Shown here in pieces: positions 49,301 through 61,299 of a stretch of 64,000 nucleotides of DNA. The translations under genes were made by a program, and so were the position numbers. The number at the start of each line of letters is the position of its first letter. Positions within the stretch are counted from its first letter, which is position 1. Below the pieces are notes generated by a model. It was not told the origin of the DNA. It did no database searches and was given only the letters and a program-made list of their open reading frames with translations. Source of the DNA: Pogona vitticeps (lineage: Eukaryota; Chordata; Lepidosauria; Squamata; Agamidae); contig NC_135785.1 in assembly GCF_051106095.1 (NCBI RefSeq), positions 184,557,045-184,621,044 of the forward strand. Direction: 5' to 3'.

Positions 49301-52300
49301 AAGTTACTTGTCTTTTAGCTTCACCAGTCTGACTTTCTTTGAAATTGATGTTTTGTCATTAGCTACACCCACAACAGTACCCATTGTAATAGCACTCACT
49401 CATAAAGCATTTTTAAAATTGCAAATGTGCTCACTAACCCAAAAATGCTGTTGACCCCCAAGAATAGTATTATGTCATAGTTACTTTTTAAGACAGCAGG
49501 CCCCAAACTGTCCAGTTGACTACATTTTTAATACTTTTATGTCTACATAGAAGTAAACTCCACTGACGTCTATGGGACTTAGTTGCGAGTAAGTTTAAAT
49601 ATGTAAGATTGCAGCCTTACTACTAGCTTTGTTTGATTTTAAACTGTACTTTTAAGGCCACTGAAGATTATTTTTTAGAGACAGAATGGCAAAAAAATTT
49701 TTTCAAAAGAAATGTATTAGTTTGCTGATAGTCAATGGTAAATTGGCTATGTTTTCAGGCAAAGGCTTCATGAAGAGTGGTTACTGAGAGAAACAAAGGC
49801 TCAAGAAGCTTTCAAGATCAGAAAAGAAAAAGAAGAGGCAGCAAAAAAGCGTCAAGAAGAAGAAGAGGTTTAACATATGTTTTGATATATTTGTGGACAA
49901 ATTTTTAGAGTTGATGTTTTAAACATTAAAAATCCCTGATGTCTATTAAACAGTGGTTCCCAACCTTGGGCCCTCCGATATTCTTGGACCAGAACTCCCA
50001 GTAGCCTTCACTACTAGCTGTGCTGGCCAGGATTTTGGAGAGTTGTCGTCCAAGAACATGTGGAGATCCAAGGTTTGAAACCATAGCTTTAAAAGAACGA
50101 GACAATGAAGTTGAACTTTCACCTTTCGTTAGCTTTGGAAAGATGACACTAAAGTATAGCAGTTAGTATTGTTGGCCTTCATAATAAACTAAAGAAGGAA
50201 TACTAACTTTAGCCAAAGGGAGAGAATTGCTTAAGAGCCATTCTACTGCTGGAAATGAGGATATTGCTGGAAGGTGAGCATGCTGTTGGAAAGCCCTTGG
50301 CGCAGACATGTGCCAATGTATTCTATCTGCAGAGCAGAGGAAAGTGCAGCGTGGCCGCACACAGCAAAAGGTGGCCTCCAAGGTCCATTTGACTTCTTGA
50401 TTCACCCGCAGTGTTGGCTTGGTGTTGCATTGTTGACTTCCTCCCCTTTACTAGACAGGTGGCAGTTGCTTGGCTGGCAGATATCCTCCTACCCCTGCCA
50501 GCCATGAGTCATAAATGAATAGCTTGATTGTTCTGCTAGCCTTAGATCCTCAACATGCCTGTCTGCAAGTAAAACACCATGAACTCAGTGGGGCTCACTG
50601 CTGAATAGATATGCGTAAGATTGGGCCAGAAGGCTTTCGGTGATTATTAGGAAGCCAATTTTACTTTGCGAGGATGAAGTTAAAGGTTTCTTATGCCGCA
50701 CATTCCCAATTTAAAAAGGGAATGGGAAAAAAAGATTTGTTAATATATCTCTGACAGCAAAAGCTGTCTTGCTATTTTCAGAAGAGAGATTTACATTTAA
50801 AGGACTCGTTGCTTAAAGGGTGGTACCTGATGCAGATATTTAACTTTTGTAATGAACTGAAATTAAGTAATCCTTTTAGACAAATGAACTATCTCATTTT
50901 TTTAAAGCAAAAAATAAGAGAAGAATGGGAAGAACAGCAACGCAGAGAACAAGAGGAGGAGGACCAGAAACAGCAAGTGAAGAGAGAAAGAGAGGTGATT
51001 CCTGCTCTAGGAGGATAAACACAGTGCATATCCTCTCACAGCAATAATGCTCAGTATAGTGCAAAATGATTGCTGAAATCTTTCTTTTTCCCAAAGTTTT
51101 TAAAATAATATTTCTATGAATCTGCCTAACTCACTGTCTATTGAGTCCTCGCATTATGGATGAGTTGAGGATGAAGGCCTGTATCCACTGAGCTTGGGAG
51201 TAAGCTTCATGGAACTTACTAGGGACATACATCCAAATATGTGTTTGTTGAATCCTACAGCAAATTGAGTTGTAGCTATTTAGAGTGCACTGCAGCATAA
51301 AGCGATTTCCGTTGCTTAGCTATTTATAACTTTAATTTTATTGCAGTATTTATTTAGAGCCTGTCTTATCCCCAGGGCTCCGAGCACTTTGTGCAGGTGT
51401 TCAGAAAACAAAATGCTGAGATGGAAGAATGTCCACTGAACCATTCCTACAAATGAAGTGTTGCTTGGCAGCAGCCTGTATACCCACCCCATCCCTACCC
51501 CTGCAACTGTAATTGTGATACCCTTCTTCCTCATACGAAGGAAAAGCACCAGCTTTCAATCACTATGATTCTTTGGTCAGTAAATGTGGCCAGGCTGCCC
51601 TTCTTTTTCACCCCTGCAACTGTGTGGCAACTGGTAGTTGGAAGAGCTCCCTGAACTGCTGGTGTAATGCCAGCCCTCACGTGCACGATTCTTGCTGGGA
51701 GGGCATGGGCATGAGCTGAGAATTCTTATATCTGTATTTAGTTATAAACACTCTTAAGAAAGAATAGGAAGTACAGTATAGCACAATCACTTTTTTGAAG
51801 TTCTTAACCTGGATTGATAACTGCTGCAATTCCTTAACCATTCTTTCCACTTAAAGATGCTGCAGCTCATCTTCATTCATTCATCAAGACGTATCTTTTT
51901 TCTGTAGTTTGTTGGGTGTGGGAAAGGAGCCTATCAAAAAGCCTGAATTGGTTGGATTCAACTTTTTAATAAATTAATTCTGTGAATACAGAAAACAACC
52001 ATCTTTTGCCATTTTGGACTTAATCTTTTATTCACTGAATTAAATATTTTGATTTAGTGTGTCAGAACAGTACAAAACAGAAAATCATACATTGTTTCTA
52101 ATTGCCTAACTCAGTAAGTATTATGTATCTTCATTGAACAAGTATCTGTAGTATCCTTTGGAATTTGCAGTTAAAGACACAGTGGGCAATTGTCCATTTT
52201 TAACTTCTTTAGTAGAAACCATGAGGTTGAAGAGAATTGCTACTTTGTTCTGCTATTAATAAAATAAATGTGATGCGGTAGTCACTGAAAATATAGGGTT

Positions 52301-55300
52301 TCCTTCCTGTATAGGTTTAACAAAGGCAGACAGGGAATCAGGAAATAACAAGGAGATAACTGATGCACTGTTTATTAGTTAACCGCTGCAGATACATACA
52401 TCTTAGCAAAAGTTGTCATGGCTAGTCTTAATTATTTGTTATCTTACATTGCATTTCAAGTGCTTTGTTTTAGATAGATCATGGATAACCAGAAATTGTT
52501 GAAAAACCTATTTCCCTTAATGTCATGAGGTATTGTATTCTGAATGTGGAACCAGCTTTGATACAATGATATCCAGCTATAATACATACAAGGATCTGTT
52601 ACAAAAATATTATAGATGTTGTCTTCCACTCAGTGAAAAACACCACGTAGGTGGAATCTTGGTCTTCTGGACATCAACGAGGAAGTTACTTTTAAATCTA
52701 TATTCTCAGCATGCTCCTTCACAGCAGAGTCTCTGGAATCAAAGTGTGCAGGAGGAAATCTCATATGATAAGTATGGTGAAAGTGAATTGACAGATGAAT
52801 CTTGGCTAGCTGATTCAGATAAGGAGACAAATTCTTAAATAATTAGAAAAAAATGTTTTCAGTATATTTAGATCTGTACTGAAAAATCACTTGTGGGATT
52901 ATACTTCAGCGATTATTTTGACTTGACAGTAGTGAAAATATAGTATTTCTTTACCTTTACCTAATTATTTCATTTTTTTTAACCTGTGATAGTTGCTGGA
53001 AAACGAAATATCTGTGAGTGGTGGCAGAAATTAAGGACATTATTTTAAACTCATAATATTGAGAAAACATGGTTTTTAAAATTGAACGTTATAGTCTTAA
53101 CTAAAGAAACCAGATGTCTGCATTCAGGTTTTTCACTAGTCCTGTGTTTGCACCATTTATAGGAGGCTGTGCAGAAGATGTTGAGCCAAGCTGAAAGTCA
53201 GGTATGTTTAGACCTGTGTGAACTGGAACAGGGACACCAGCAGAATTCTGTTCTTTAGAATTTGTATCCACCTCTCCCATTACTGCATCGCAGCCAAAGT
53301 ATTTTATTCTGGAGTTGTTATTCAGAATGTGCTTCCACATATGGCAGGGTTAGTGGGAAATGAACAGGAAAAATACAAAATGGGTGCTTAAAGAGAGAGA
53401 AAAGGGCATTTGGGACCATTTTATCCTGAACTCAAAGACTGGATGTGAAATCCTGTGTACCAGGTACTACAAATAGGTGAAACGTGTTCATAAGTGTTTG
53501 TATTCATACCAGGATCATTCTTCCCATCCATGTGTGTCTATAGACTTCCGTTTTAAAACTTGAATGGCATTCCATTAGAACACTAAATGTTAACATTCTG
53601 TTTATTAATGAATTTCAGTGGCTAAATCTACGGAGCCAATTTCTCTTCTAATAACAGCACTGTAAGAGTTGTGATTAAGCTTAGAGAAATTGTGACTGTG
53701 TGAATTCAGTTATCAACATTTTTATTAGACTGTATTTGGACTCTGTTAATGTGTAAGGTGCTTTTTTTAACAGCTAGAAAATGGAGCTACCTGGCACAAT
53801 CCTGAGCCCCCAGAGAATATAGGAACAGAGAAGGATCGAGCCAATTGTCCCTTCTATATTAAAACTGGAGCTTGCAGATTTGGAGACAGGTAATTCGGTT
53901 CTAACTAGATTTTTGGAGTGCCTTACATCTGGGGAAAAAAGCATTGCTTTGGCTTGAATACTAATGGTGACATCTGACATTATCTGACTTCCATTTGCAA
54001 CAGGAGTTTCCCTTCCTCTTCTGCTGTTAAATTGGCTAAATTGGCTGTGGATTATTCCATGGCCCTTCAGACAGACTTTAAGGGAAGGTGGGGGGCTGCT
54101 GCTGTTAAATTTTACATTAGGAAAGAATTTTGCTCATTGACTGACCTCTTCTGTAAATGGAAGCCCTTCCATTCATGGAACAGAAGTGTTGGATCATAAA
54201 TTACTACAAATAATCTAATTACTACAAATAATCTAATTGCTTTGGTTTATATTAAGCACTCATGCTTTAAAGAAAATTTCCACTAATACTTTGAGGCCCC
54301 TAAAATTAGGAAGGAGGGATTGCTGTAGGAAGTGACTTTATGGCACAGGAGTGAAGCCTCGAATATTTTAAAGTTATCTACTTCCTTAACTGAAGAACTA
54401 AACATCTCTGTTGCTGGGTTATTTTTATGTGTTATGATTTTCATGATTTGGCTTAGGCATATGCTATCATTTTTACCAGAAATGACAACAGGTTTTGCAG
54501 TTGCAGAATGAACTGTCTTTTTTCCCCTTCAATTTTAAGATGCTCCCGGAGGCATAATTATCCATCATCTAGTCAGACACTCCTTATCAGGGGTATGTTT
54601 GTTACTTTTGGGATGGAGCAGTGTAAAAGAGACGACTATGACACAGATGCAAGCCTGGAATACAGTGAGGAAGAAATTTATCAACAGTTCCTAGATTTCT
54701 ATGAAGATGTGCTTCCTGAATTCAAGAATGTAGGAAAAGTTATTCAGTTCAAGGTACACATCCCTTGAAGTTTTATTTCCTGTTCTTCAATACAATGGAC
54801 CCTTGACTTACAGACGGCTTGACTTACAGACTTTTTGAGTTACAGACTTCTCTGGCCGCAAAATTTAGGTTTGACTTGCAGACTGAGATTTGACTTACAG
54901 ACCAGAAAAAAACCAAAATGGAACAAAAACGGCCTGTTACGGGATTAATCGGTTTTCAGTGCACTGTAGGTCAATGGAGACTTGACTTACAGACTTTTTG
55001 ACTTGAGAACCGCCTTCCAATACGGATTAAGTTCTCAAGTCAAGACCCCACTGTAATTATTCATTTGTACATTTCATGTACATGTAGATGAGAAATGGAA
55101 TGGGATGAGTATCTCTGCCAGTCTCCTTAGAGGTATAAAAAATGAAGCCACCCAGATGGGTATGGATCGGATTTGAAGGTTGACTTCATATTATTGGGGA
55201 AAATCTGTGATGGCAGGGAGTTCAACAAAGCTTAACTAGAGGGCGGCAAAGGATCCGGTTTTGGCTTTAGGGTTAAAGTGATGGGAGGAAGAAAAGGAGG

Positions 55301-58300
55301 ATACTAATACTCTTTTTTTGGTCCCTTGCCTGGTGGACAAGCAGCCAGGGCATGACCACTTCTCCTGGAGGCCAAAGCCCATTGTGTAGCGTAGTGTATC
55401 TTGGACTTGAGAATAATACCAATTCCCCGAAAGCCTGTGCAGTGGATATCAGTGTTGAAGGAGAAGAACAAGCTCTCCTCCACACTTTAGCCTTGAAGGT
55501 ATTGTGGGGCATTAATGAGGGCCGCATGTCCCATACTAGTGTCCTCCTCTGCTTGCTGAGGAAACTGCAGTGTCAATTGGGAAAACTAGTTCCCCTGCAT
55601 CTCTGATGCCAGGTGCTTGCAAGTCCCCAATTGCATGACTCCTTTTAAAAGGAATATTTATTTGCACTGGCTGTATCCTTGTCGCTGATTATATATATAG
55701 TTACTCTGAAGGGCACATTGCCTTGTGAATAATAAAAATTGGTATTTAAAGGGTGTGGAAAACAGGACTAGTAGCAAGATTTTATGTAAAAATGCTAACT
55801 GTTTATTTGGGACACTAATAATGGTAAGAAAATTGTAGAGGACTTTTTACAGCATTATGGCAGTTGTGAAAGCATATATGGTGTTTCATAAGCAATGTTA
55901 AATACTATGCATTATCTTCTGAATTCTACTCAGATGGCACAATGTTTTATAAGAATGTAGCATGTTAAATATTATGTCTGGAAGATTTAGTTTTGTTTTG
56001 GATTACAAATCACATATTTTCTGACCATTAGCTGAATGTGGATTTTTTCCCCTCACGATTTATCAAAATGCAGGCATTTTTGTCCATTAGAAAGTAGAGC
56101 TAGATTTCAGTTTATGATGATCATTTTAATTTTACACCCGTCCTTTTGGAGTTGAAAAAGGTACCTCGATATAAATCAAGCTAACTGCAAGAGTTCATTT
56201 ATTCATACAGCCAACTTGTATATCTTGTGGTAGAATAGTAGTGACAATGCGTTGTGTGGTGATGTTGATTCTCCTACATTAAACAAGCATGCATTGTGTA
56301 AATTGTTAGCTCTTTTCTGAATCAAATATGAATTCCAAGATGTGAAAAGGCCCTTTGTCCAAAAGAATGTTTGTGTGTACAAATCATGTTCCATCCAAAT
56401 ACCCAAAGCTAGGAGACAAGGTGGAATAAAATTACCCAACAGAATAAAATCAGTGTTCCAGGTTTTGTGGGATATTCCCTGACCCCAGTATTTTGTGTTC
56501 CATCAATGGATTAAGTTTTCCTGATTAGGACTAGCCCATTGATAGAGGATGTCTCTTTTGCATCTTTGCATCATGGTTCACCCAGAAAATGGTTTATGAC
56601 ATATTTTGTCTGAATAAATTAAACTGGAGCAAACAATAAGTCCCACTGGCTAAAATGAGTAGCTCTGTTGGGACTTTATCTCCCCCCCCCCCCCCCGTGC
56701 TGTTTACAAACTATATGGCAGATTTGAAGGTTTCGGGACTTTTCTTATTGTTTTGGTGACAGTGTCATACATTGTGTTTTTTAGGTCAACTTGTTTGTAC
56801 ATTCTGCAAAACAAAGGTGCTTCTGAGGGACTTAGGTTTCCTACTGAAGTGCATAAGAATTAAGTAAGGCATTTTGTAAATCAATGTATTCTCGAAGGCT
56901 TTCACGGCCGGGATATGATGGTTGTTGTGGGTTTTTCGGGTTCTTTGGCCGTGTTCTGAAGGTTGTTCTTCCTGACGTTTCACCAGTCTCTGTGGGCGGC
57001 ATCTTCAGAGGACTGGAGTAGGAACTCTGTCCATGCTCTGTACACCAGCCAGAGACTGGCGAAACATCAGGAAGAACAATCTTCAGAACACGGCCAAAGA
57101 ACCCGAAAAACCCACAACAACCATTTTGTAAATGACTTAACAGAATACTCCTATGCAGATTGTCTCAGGATCCACTGAATTAAAACATAATATTCTCTCA
57201 AATAATTGTGTGTAGGATTTCACCTCTGTACAGGATAGAGAAGTTGAATTTCCAAATTTAAACTAGAACATTACTCTAAAGAAATGTCTTCCTCTCTAAT
57301 CTTTAAATAGGTGAGCTGCAACTTTGAACCTCATCTCCGAGGAAACGTATACGTTCAGTACCAATCGTAAGTATTTAAACTAGTTAACATTTTCCAGTTG
57401 ATAAATTTAATGAGATACGGAAAGTTCAGAGTGAGTGAGCTTAACATTTTATAACATTTTACATCTTCATAGATGCCTTCCCCAATAAAGAGCCAATTAG
57501 ATGATTCATTGTGCTGTCCCATTATGCCTTGTTTCATTTTTATTTGTTTTATAAAATTCTAATACTACATTCTCAAATTTGTTTTAAAAGAGAACAAGAA
57601 TGTCAGGAGGCTCTTGCTTTATTCAATGGTCGGTGGTATGCTGGACGGCAGCTTCAGTGTGAATTTTGCCCAGTAACAAGGTGGAAAACAGCAATATGTG
57701 GTATGTCAGTGAAACCTTCTTAAATCTAGTATCTTTAAATAGGTCTGGCATCTTTTCAAACTATTTATAAACTAGTTTAAAAAAAAGAAAATTCATAGCC
57801 TTCTTAAAATAAAGTGCCATGGATAGTGCTGATTCATATAGACAAGGTGGGATTTTTCCTTCAGAAAGGATTGGTTTCTTAACTAGCAAACCAATGAGAC
57901 CACACCTGCCGTCTTTGATCAGGCAATATCACTCTCACTTAAACATGAAACTACAATTGTTGCATCAGGTAAATAAAAGTGGAAATAGTTTCCAGGCTTA
58001 AAATAATTTGTACACACCTGCATATTGTTTCTCAAGGAAATAAGCACTCCCCATATGCAAATAACAGGATAAAGCAGGGATATTTTTAAAGAGTAATGTA
58101 TACAAAAATTATTTTCCCCATGTTTTTCAAGGTGAAAACTGCTTTTTATTGATGTGATGTCTGCATAGTCATTAAAAGTAGGCACGACTAGCCTCTTCAC
58201 TCATTTGTCATGAAGAATGTTTTGGGGACAAAATAAGCCCAATGTGAACCCAGAGTCTAAAAGCTAAACATAAATAGCATCTGCCTTCAAATGTTGTAAC

Positions 58301-58764
58301 CATTTCAAAAATAATTCTTTCCAGGCTTGTTTGAAAGGCAAAAATGTCCAAGAGGGAAGCATTGCAACTTTCTTCATGTATTCAGAAATCCAAACAATGA
58401 GTTCTGGGAGGCCAACAGAGATATTCACATTTCTCCTGAATGGACTAAAGAAACAAGTAGGAACTCTGAAAGGCGAAGTAGATTAGGTTACTATGAAGAG
58501 CATCATTGCAGGTCAAGAAGAAGAAGCAGTCCAAGCCCCGATCATGCTCACAGCAAAAGAAATGGAGAATCTGAGAGGAAAAAGAGTCGTCACAAGCACA
58601 AGAAAAGACACCGTACTGAGAGATCAGAAAATCGTGGAAGACAGCGGTCACATAATAAAAGGAAAAGAGGGCGGAGTCACAACAGAAGCTTGACACGTAG
58701 TCAGAGTTCTTCTCGGTCAAGGAGTCGAGACAGGAAGTCCAACAGCAGAGGAAAAAATAGTTGA
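46295..58764 (+). CDS. ZRSR2: ZRSR2, U2AF35-related splicing factor, complete in 11 coding exons
   Basis: ZRSR2 recognises 3' splice sites, chiefly of U12-type introns, in the nuclear spliceosome. Exons: 46295-46350, 47418-47497, 48225-48297, 49759-49867, 50908-50994, 53163-53201, 53774-53889, 54540-54753, 57311-57366, 57591-57700 and 58325-58764. Phases join to 459 residues (human 482). Residues 20-148 are a charged Lys/Glu-rich helical region. A first CCCH zinc finger is C173-x8-C182-x5-C188-x3-H192. The UHM/RRM-like domain (about 200-305) includes FGMEQ, YSEEE and [15 protein letters not shown] second finger is C313-x7-C321-x5-C327-x3-H331. The tail (about 360-459) is Arg/Ser-rich and shorter than in human. 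The N-terminus ([14 protein letters not shown]) differs from human until [13 protein letters not shown]. Confidence 0.97.
46351..47417 (+). other. ZRSR2: ZRSR2 intron 1
   Basis: GC-rich at its start (continuation of the promoter CpG region to about 46560), then unremarkable. Confidence 0.85.
47418..47497 (+). CDS. ZRSR2: ZRSR2 exon 2
   Basis: 80 bp, acceptor TTCAG, donor GTAAAA; encodes [20 protein letters not shown] and LARLRDS. Confidence 0.95.
48225..48297 (+). CDS. ZRSR2: ZRSR2 exon 3
   Basis: 73 bp, acceptor GTCAG, donor GTAAAT; an acidic stretch, [19 protein letters not shown]. Confidence 0.93.
48617..48860 (+). mobile_element. tRNA-derived SINE in ZRSR2 intron 3
   Basis: Head GGATAGCTCAGTGGTTTAGG and GGGAATTCAATTTCCCACTG; body AAGCTGCACAGTCTCAGG; 3' part AGTCAGAATTGACTTGC. 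Same family as 16437-16677. Confidence 0.85.
49759..49867 (+). CDS. ZRSR2: ZRSR2 exon 4
   Basis: 109 bp, acceptor TTCAG, donor GTTTAA (weak); encodes [20 protein letters not shown] and [13 protein letters not shown]. Confidence 0.95.
49951..50086. mobile_element. hAT-type MITE in ZRSR2 intron 4
   Basis: The left end CAGTGGTTCCCAACCTTGGG and the right end CCAAGGTTTGAAACCATAG are inverted repeats. The flanks CTATTAAA and CTTTAAAA fit a slightly decayed 8-bp duplication. Related to 10299-10436. Confidence 0.8.
50908..50994 (+). CDS. ZRSR2: ZRSR2 exon 5
   Basis: 87 bp, acceptor TAAAG, donor GTGATT; encodes [19 protein letters not shown] and continues [10 protein letters not shown], in phase 0 at both ends. 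Confidence 0.93.
50995..53162 (+). other. ZRSR2: ZRSR2 intron 5
   Basis: A 2.2 kb intron with nothing recognised. A 101-codon frame at 52533 has no similarity I can name. Confidence 0.8.
53163..53201 (+). CDS. ZRSR2: ZRSR2 exon 6 (microexon-sized)
   Basis: 39 bp, acceptor TATAG, donor GTATGT; encodes [13 protein letters not shown], matching human EALQKMLDQAENE. Confidence 0.93.
53774..53889 (+). CDS. ZRSR2: ZRSR2 exon 7 (first zinc finger)
   Basis: 116 bp, acceptor AACAG, donor GTAATT; encodes [14 protein letters not shown] and the [18 protein letters not shown] start of the first CCCH finger. Confidence 0.97.
54540..54753 (+). CDS. ZRSR2: ZRSR2 exon 8 (UHM start)
   Basis: 214 bp, acceptor TTAAG, donor GTACAC; completes the first finger (CSRRHNYP) and encodes [15 protein letters not shown] and [20 protein letters not shown]. 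Confidence 0.97.
54793..55053. mobile_element. Tigger-like MITE, 261 bp
   Basis: It begins CAATGGACCCTTGACTTACA and ends CTCAAGTCAAGACCCCACTG, imperfect inverted repeats flanked by TA. GACTTACAGAC words recur. There is no coding capacity. Related in sequence style to 43475-43971. Confidence 0.85.
56884..57126. repeat. inverted repeat (75-nt arms), Penelope-like family
   Basis: Arm 56918-56992 (starting ATGGTTGTTGTGGG) is nearly a perfect reverse complement of arm 57050-57124 (ending CCCACAACAACCAT), with a 57-nt spacer. GGCTTTCACGGCCGGG lies at the left. Reptile Penelope-like elements show such sequence and inverted arrangement as far as I recall; the family is tentative, the inverted repeat is certain. 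Confidence 0.8.
57311..57366 (+). CDS. ZRSR2: ZRSR2 exon 9
   Basis: 56 bp, acceptor AATAG, donor GTAAGT; encodes [18 protein letters not shown] of the UHM. Confidence 0.96.
57591..57700 (+). CDS. ZRSR2: ZRSR2 exon 10
   Basis: 110 bp, acceptor AAAAG, donor GTATGT; encodes [19 protein letters not shown] and [14 protein letters not shown], the end of the UHM and first cysteine of finger 2. Confidence 0.97.
58325..58764 (+). CDS. ZRSR2: ZRSR2 exon 11 (second zinc finger and RS tail)
   Basis: 440 coding bases, acceptor TCCAG. Encodes [34 protein letters not shown], then an Arg/Ser/Lys/His-rich tail ending SNSRGKNS and TAG. Confidence 0.97.
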
Positions 58765-58930
58765 ATTTATTATTGGTGAATGACTAAGTTGTTCTTGTTT
58801 TTTTAAAGAAAGTGTCAGCCCCACTCATAGTTGTACCAGAGACATTATAGTGTATTGCTGTAATTCAGATACAAAACTGTTGTGCACTGGTCTCTCAATT
58901 TTTACAATAAATTATTAAGAAAAAGCAGGG
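58765..58930 (+). other. ZRSR2: ZRSR2 3' UTR
   Basis: A short 3' UTR follows the stop codon at 58764. The polyadenylation signal AATAAA is at 58906-58911, and cleavage is expected within about 20 bases of it. Confidence 0.75.
58906..58911 (+). terminator. ZRSR2: polyadenylation signal of ZRSR2
   Basis: AATAAA in an AT-rich setting about 140 bases after the stop codon; the first canonical signal downstream of the gene. Confidence 0.75.
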
Positions 58931-59069
58931 AGTCATCTCCTGGAATCTGCTTAATTACCTTCTGTATCACAGAAATTTGCTGCTTGTCATAAATCTTTCT
59001 AATGTAAAGGCTGTGCTGCAAGCACTTAAAAATAATTTATTTGAAATTCCATCAGTCTTTTCTTTAGAG

Positions 59070-59280
59070 CAGGAGTCTCCAAACTTTTTACCCTGAGGGC
59101 CACAGCGAATACTTTCAAGATCTTAAGAGGAATGTGTGTGTGCACCAACCCGCACATACATACACATGCACAAACGTCCCCTGCCCCCTGTGTGCTTGTG
59201 CACGGTGTTAAGGGAACAGGCCAGATAAAATAGCAAGGCAGGCCAGATGTGGCCTGTGGGCCGTAGTTTGGAGACCCTTG
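59070..59280. mobile_element. hAT-type MITE, 211 bp
   Basis: The left end CAGGAGTCTCCAAACTTTTT and right end TAGTTTGGAGACCCTTG are inverted repeats. A perfect 8-bp duplication CTTTAGAG flanks it (59062-59069 and 59281-59288). The interior has a CACA-rich stretch. Confidence 0.92.
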
Positions 59281-59288
59281 CTTTAGAG

Positions 59289-61299
59289 GATGTAAAACTA
59301 TGTGGTTTTAGTTTCTAACACCACAGAACAAGAGTGATGTTTACAAATCAATGTATGGTAGTATGCTACCAAGTCCTCCAAGCTGGTGTCTGCCAGTTCT
59401 GAACTGCATCTAGAACTTTGGCTGCTTGTGTTCACTATGCATATCAGAAATCCAGATTTGATATGGTGTGTATATCTAAGTTGCATGAATCAACATGTAG
59501 AATGTTGTAGGCTGTAATCCTCCCAGCTTCTGTACTGCCATTCTCACTGTCCCGTACCCTTAGCTGTGCTGGTTAAGACTGGCAGGAGTTGAATTTCACT
59601 AGTAAGAGGCATTGCACATTACATACTGATGCTCTTGTTGGTATAAACAGAAGATAATTTGCATATACACTTACTGTTCAACTGTAAGACATTTTCATCA
59701 CAATTGATCATTTACTGTTTTGAGAAGGTGAAGATATGTAATTTTATGTAAGGTTCTATCCTATACTAGTGAGTGGAAGGAAACGTAAACCAAATTTCCC
59801 CACTCCTTTCTTGAATCTCTTGACGGAGTGGATTATAGAACTAAGTTCACCAAGCATCAGAAACCAAGAGGCTCAAATTACTTTCTGGACATTCAGTCCA
59901 CTTGGGAACATTCCCTCGTACCTTTCAGGAACTGCCAGGTGTATTAGCTAGTATTACCAAAAATGTAAAATTCAGCTATCCTTGTAATGGTATATCTGTG
60001 TTTTAATAGATGTGCAAGGGATGACATTTTTATTGGCTTTGCCTCAGTTCACTTGGGGGGGGGGTACTATTCATTCAGTTTCAGGTCTCATGGGTATTAT
60101 TGGCCCTTGCAATAAACCTTTTAAGTCCCTGACTTTTTCACACTATTTAGAGGTGAGCAGCCATGGCATAGAGATGTGAAGGGGTGGAGCTGTTTGGGCA
60201 GCTAGGAGGCAAGCAGTGCTAAGGCAAGAAAACCTTCCAAGGTGGAGTCAATGAAGGAAACTTTCATGAAAGAGGGCTGAAGGATCTGTAGCTTTAATGT
60301 CAACCCTTTCATTTAAATAAATTCTCCAGCTTCAAAGGGCTCTTATGGGAATCCATGAAAGAACTTAAAGGGTCTCTTCTGGAGGGTTAGTTTTTTTTTT
60401 CACCTCCATTCCGGTTCATCTGAAAGTCCCATCTCAACGCTTTAAAATGCGTAATAAAGCTCAGAACTACAAATGTAGCTGAAAATTCCCACCCCCCTTG
60501 AGATATAGGGTGAAATCCAGTACTAAATTGTAACTAGAATAGACCCACTCAACTTACTGAGTTGAGTCACAAAATCCCCACTGATTCAATGGTTCTATAG
60601 TTGTGACTCGATTTCAGTTTCATACAGTACTGTGCCAATAATTTCTCAAAATTAGGAAACAAAAAAAGTCACATATTAATGTCTGTAGGTCACAGTAGCC
60701 AGCTTTTGGTACAGAATATGCATTTCTTGGGATAGTTTTCTTCTAAACAGAATACTGCTACCCCCAAAACAAGTAAGAGACAGCTTGAATCCAAGTATCT
60801 TTAAATACTGATATTATCAAAAAATGTCAAAACTAGAAGTGCCAACTGAAATTTTTAGAAACTTAGTAGAAACACTGTTACCTAAAAACCCATTAGGTAA
60901 TATCAAATTGGACTTATGAATCAGAAAAACATTCACACAGCTCTTCAGAATTCAACTGATACTTACAAAGAATTACAGTCAACAGGGTACAACAGTATGT
61001 CTCATTCTGAAGGAGGAAGTAATAATTTTGAATGCTAAAATGAAATCCAAATTGAAGTAAATAAGTTTTCGTTCTCAGACTATCACTTAGCGGAGAGGTG
61101 TTTTTTAAAACATGGGAATTTGACCAATCTTTAAAATGAAGTATTTTGTTTTTATTAGAAAGGCCAGTTGCATATTTTCAGGGTACGTTTGTGCAGTTAA
61201 AATCCTTTTGCGCATCATGAATACTCCACAAAAACAGGATTAAAACATAGTTGAACAAAGAAATGAGTGCTCCAATGAACTTCCAAATTAAACAGACAT
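59289..61299. other. intergenic between ZRSR2 and AP1S2
   Basis: The two genes end tail-to-tail. Nothing coding or repetitive was recognised here. Confidence 0.5.

Larger units (their letters stand above)
54754..57310 (+). other. ZRSR2: ZRSR2 intron 8
   Basis: A 2.6 kb intron holding a Tigger-like MITE (54793-55053), a long C-run near 56682-56696 and the large inverted repeat at 56884-57126. The rest (55054-56680) was not recognised. Confidence 0.85.
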
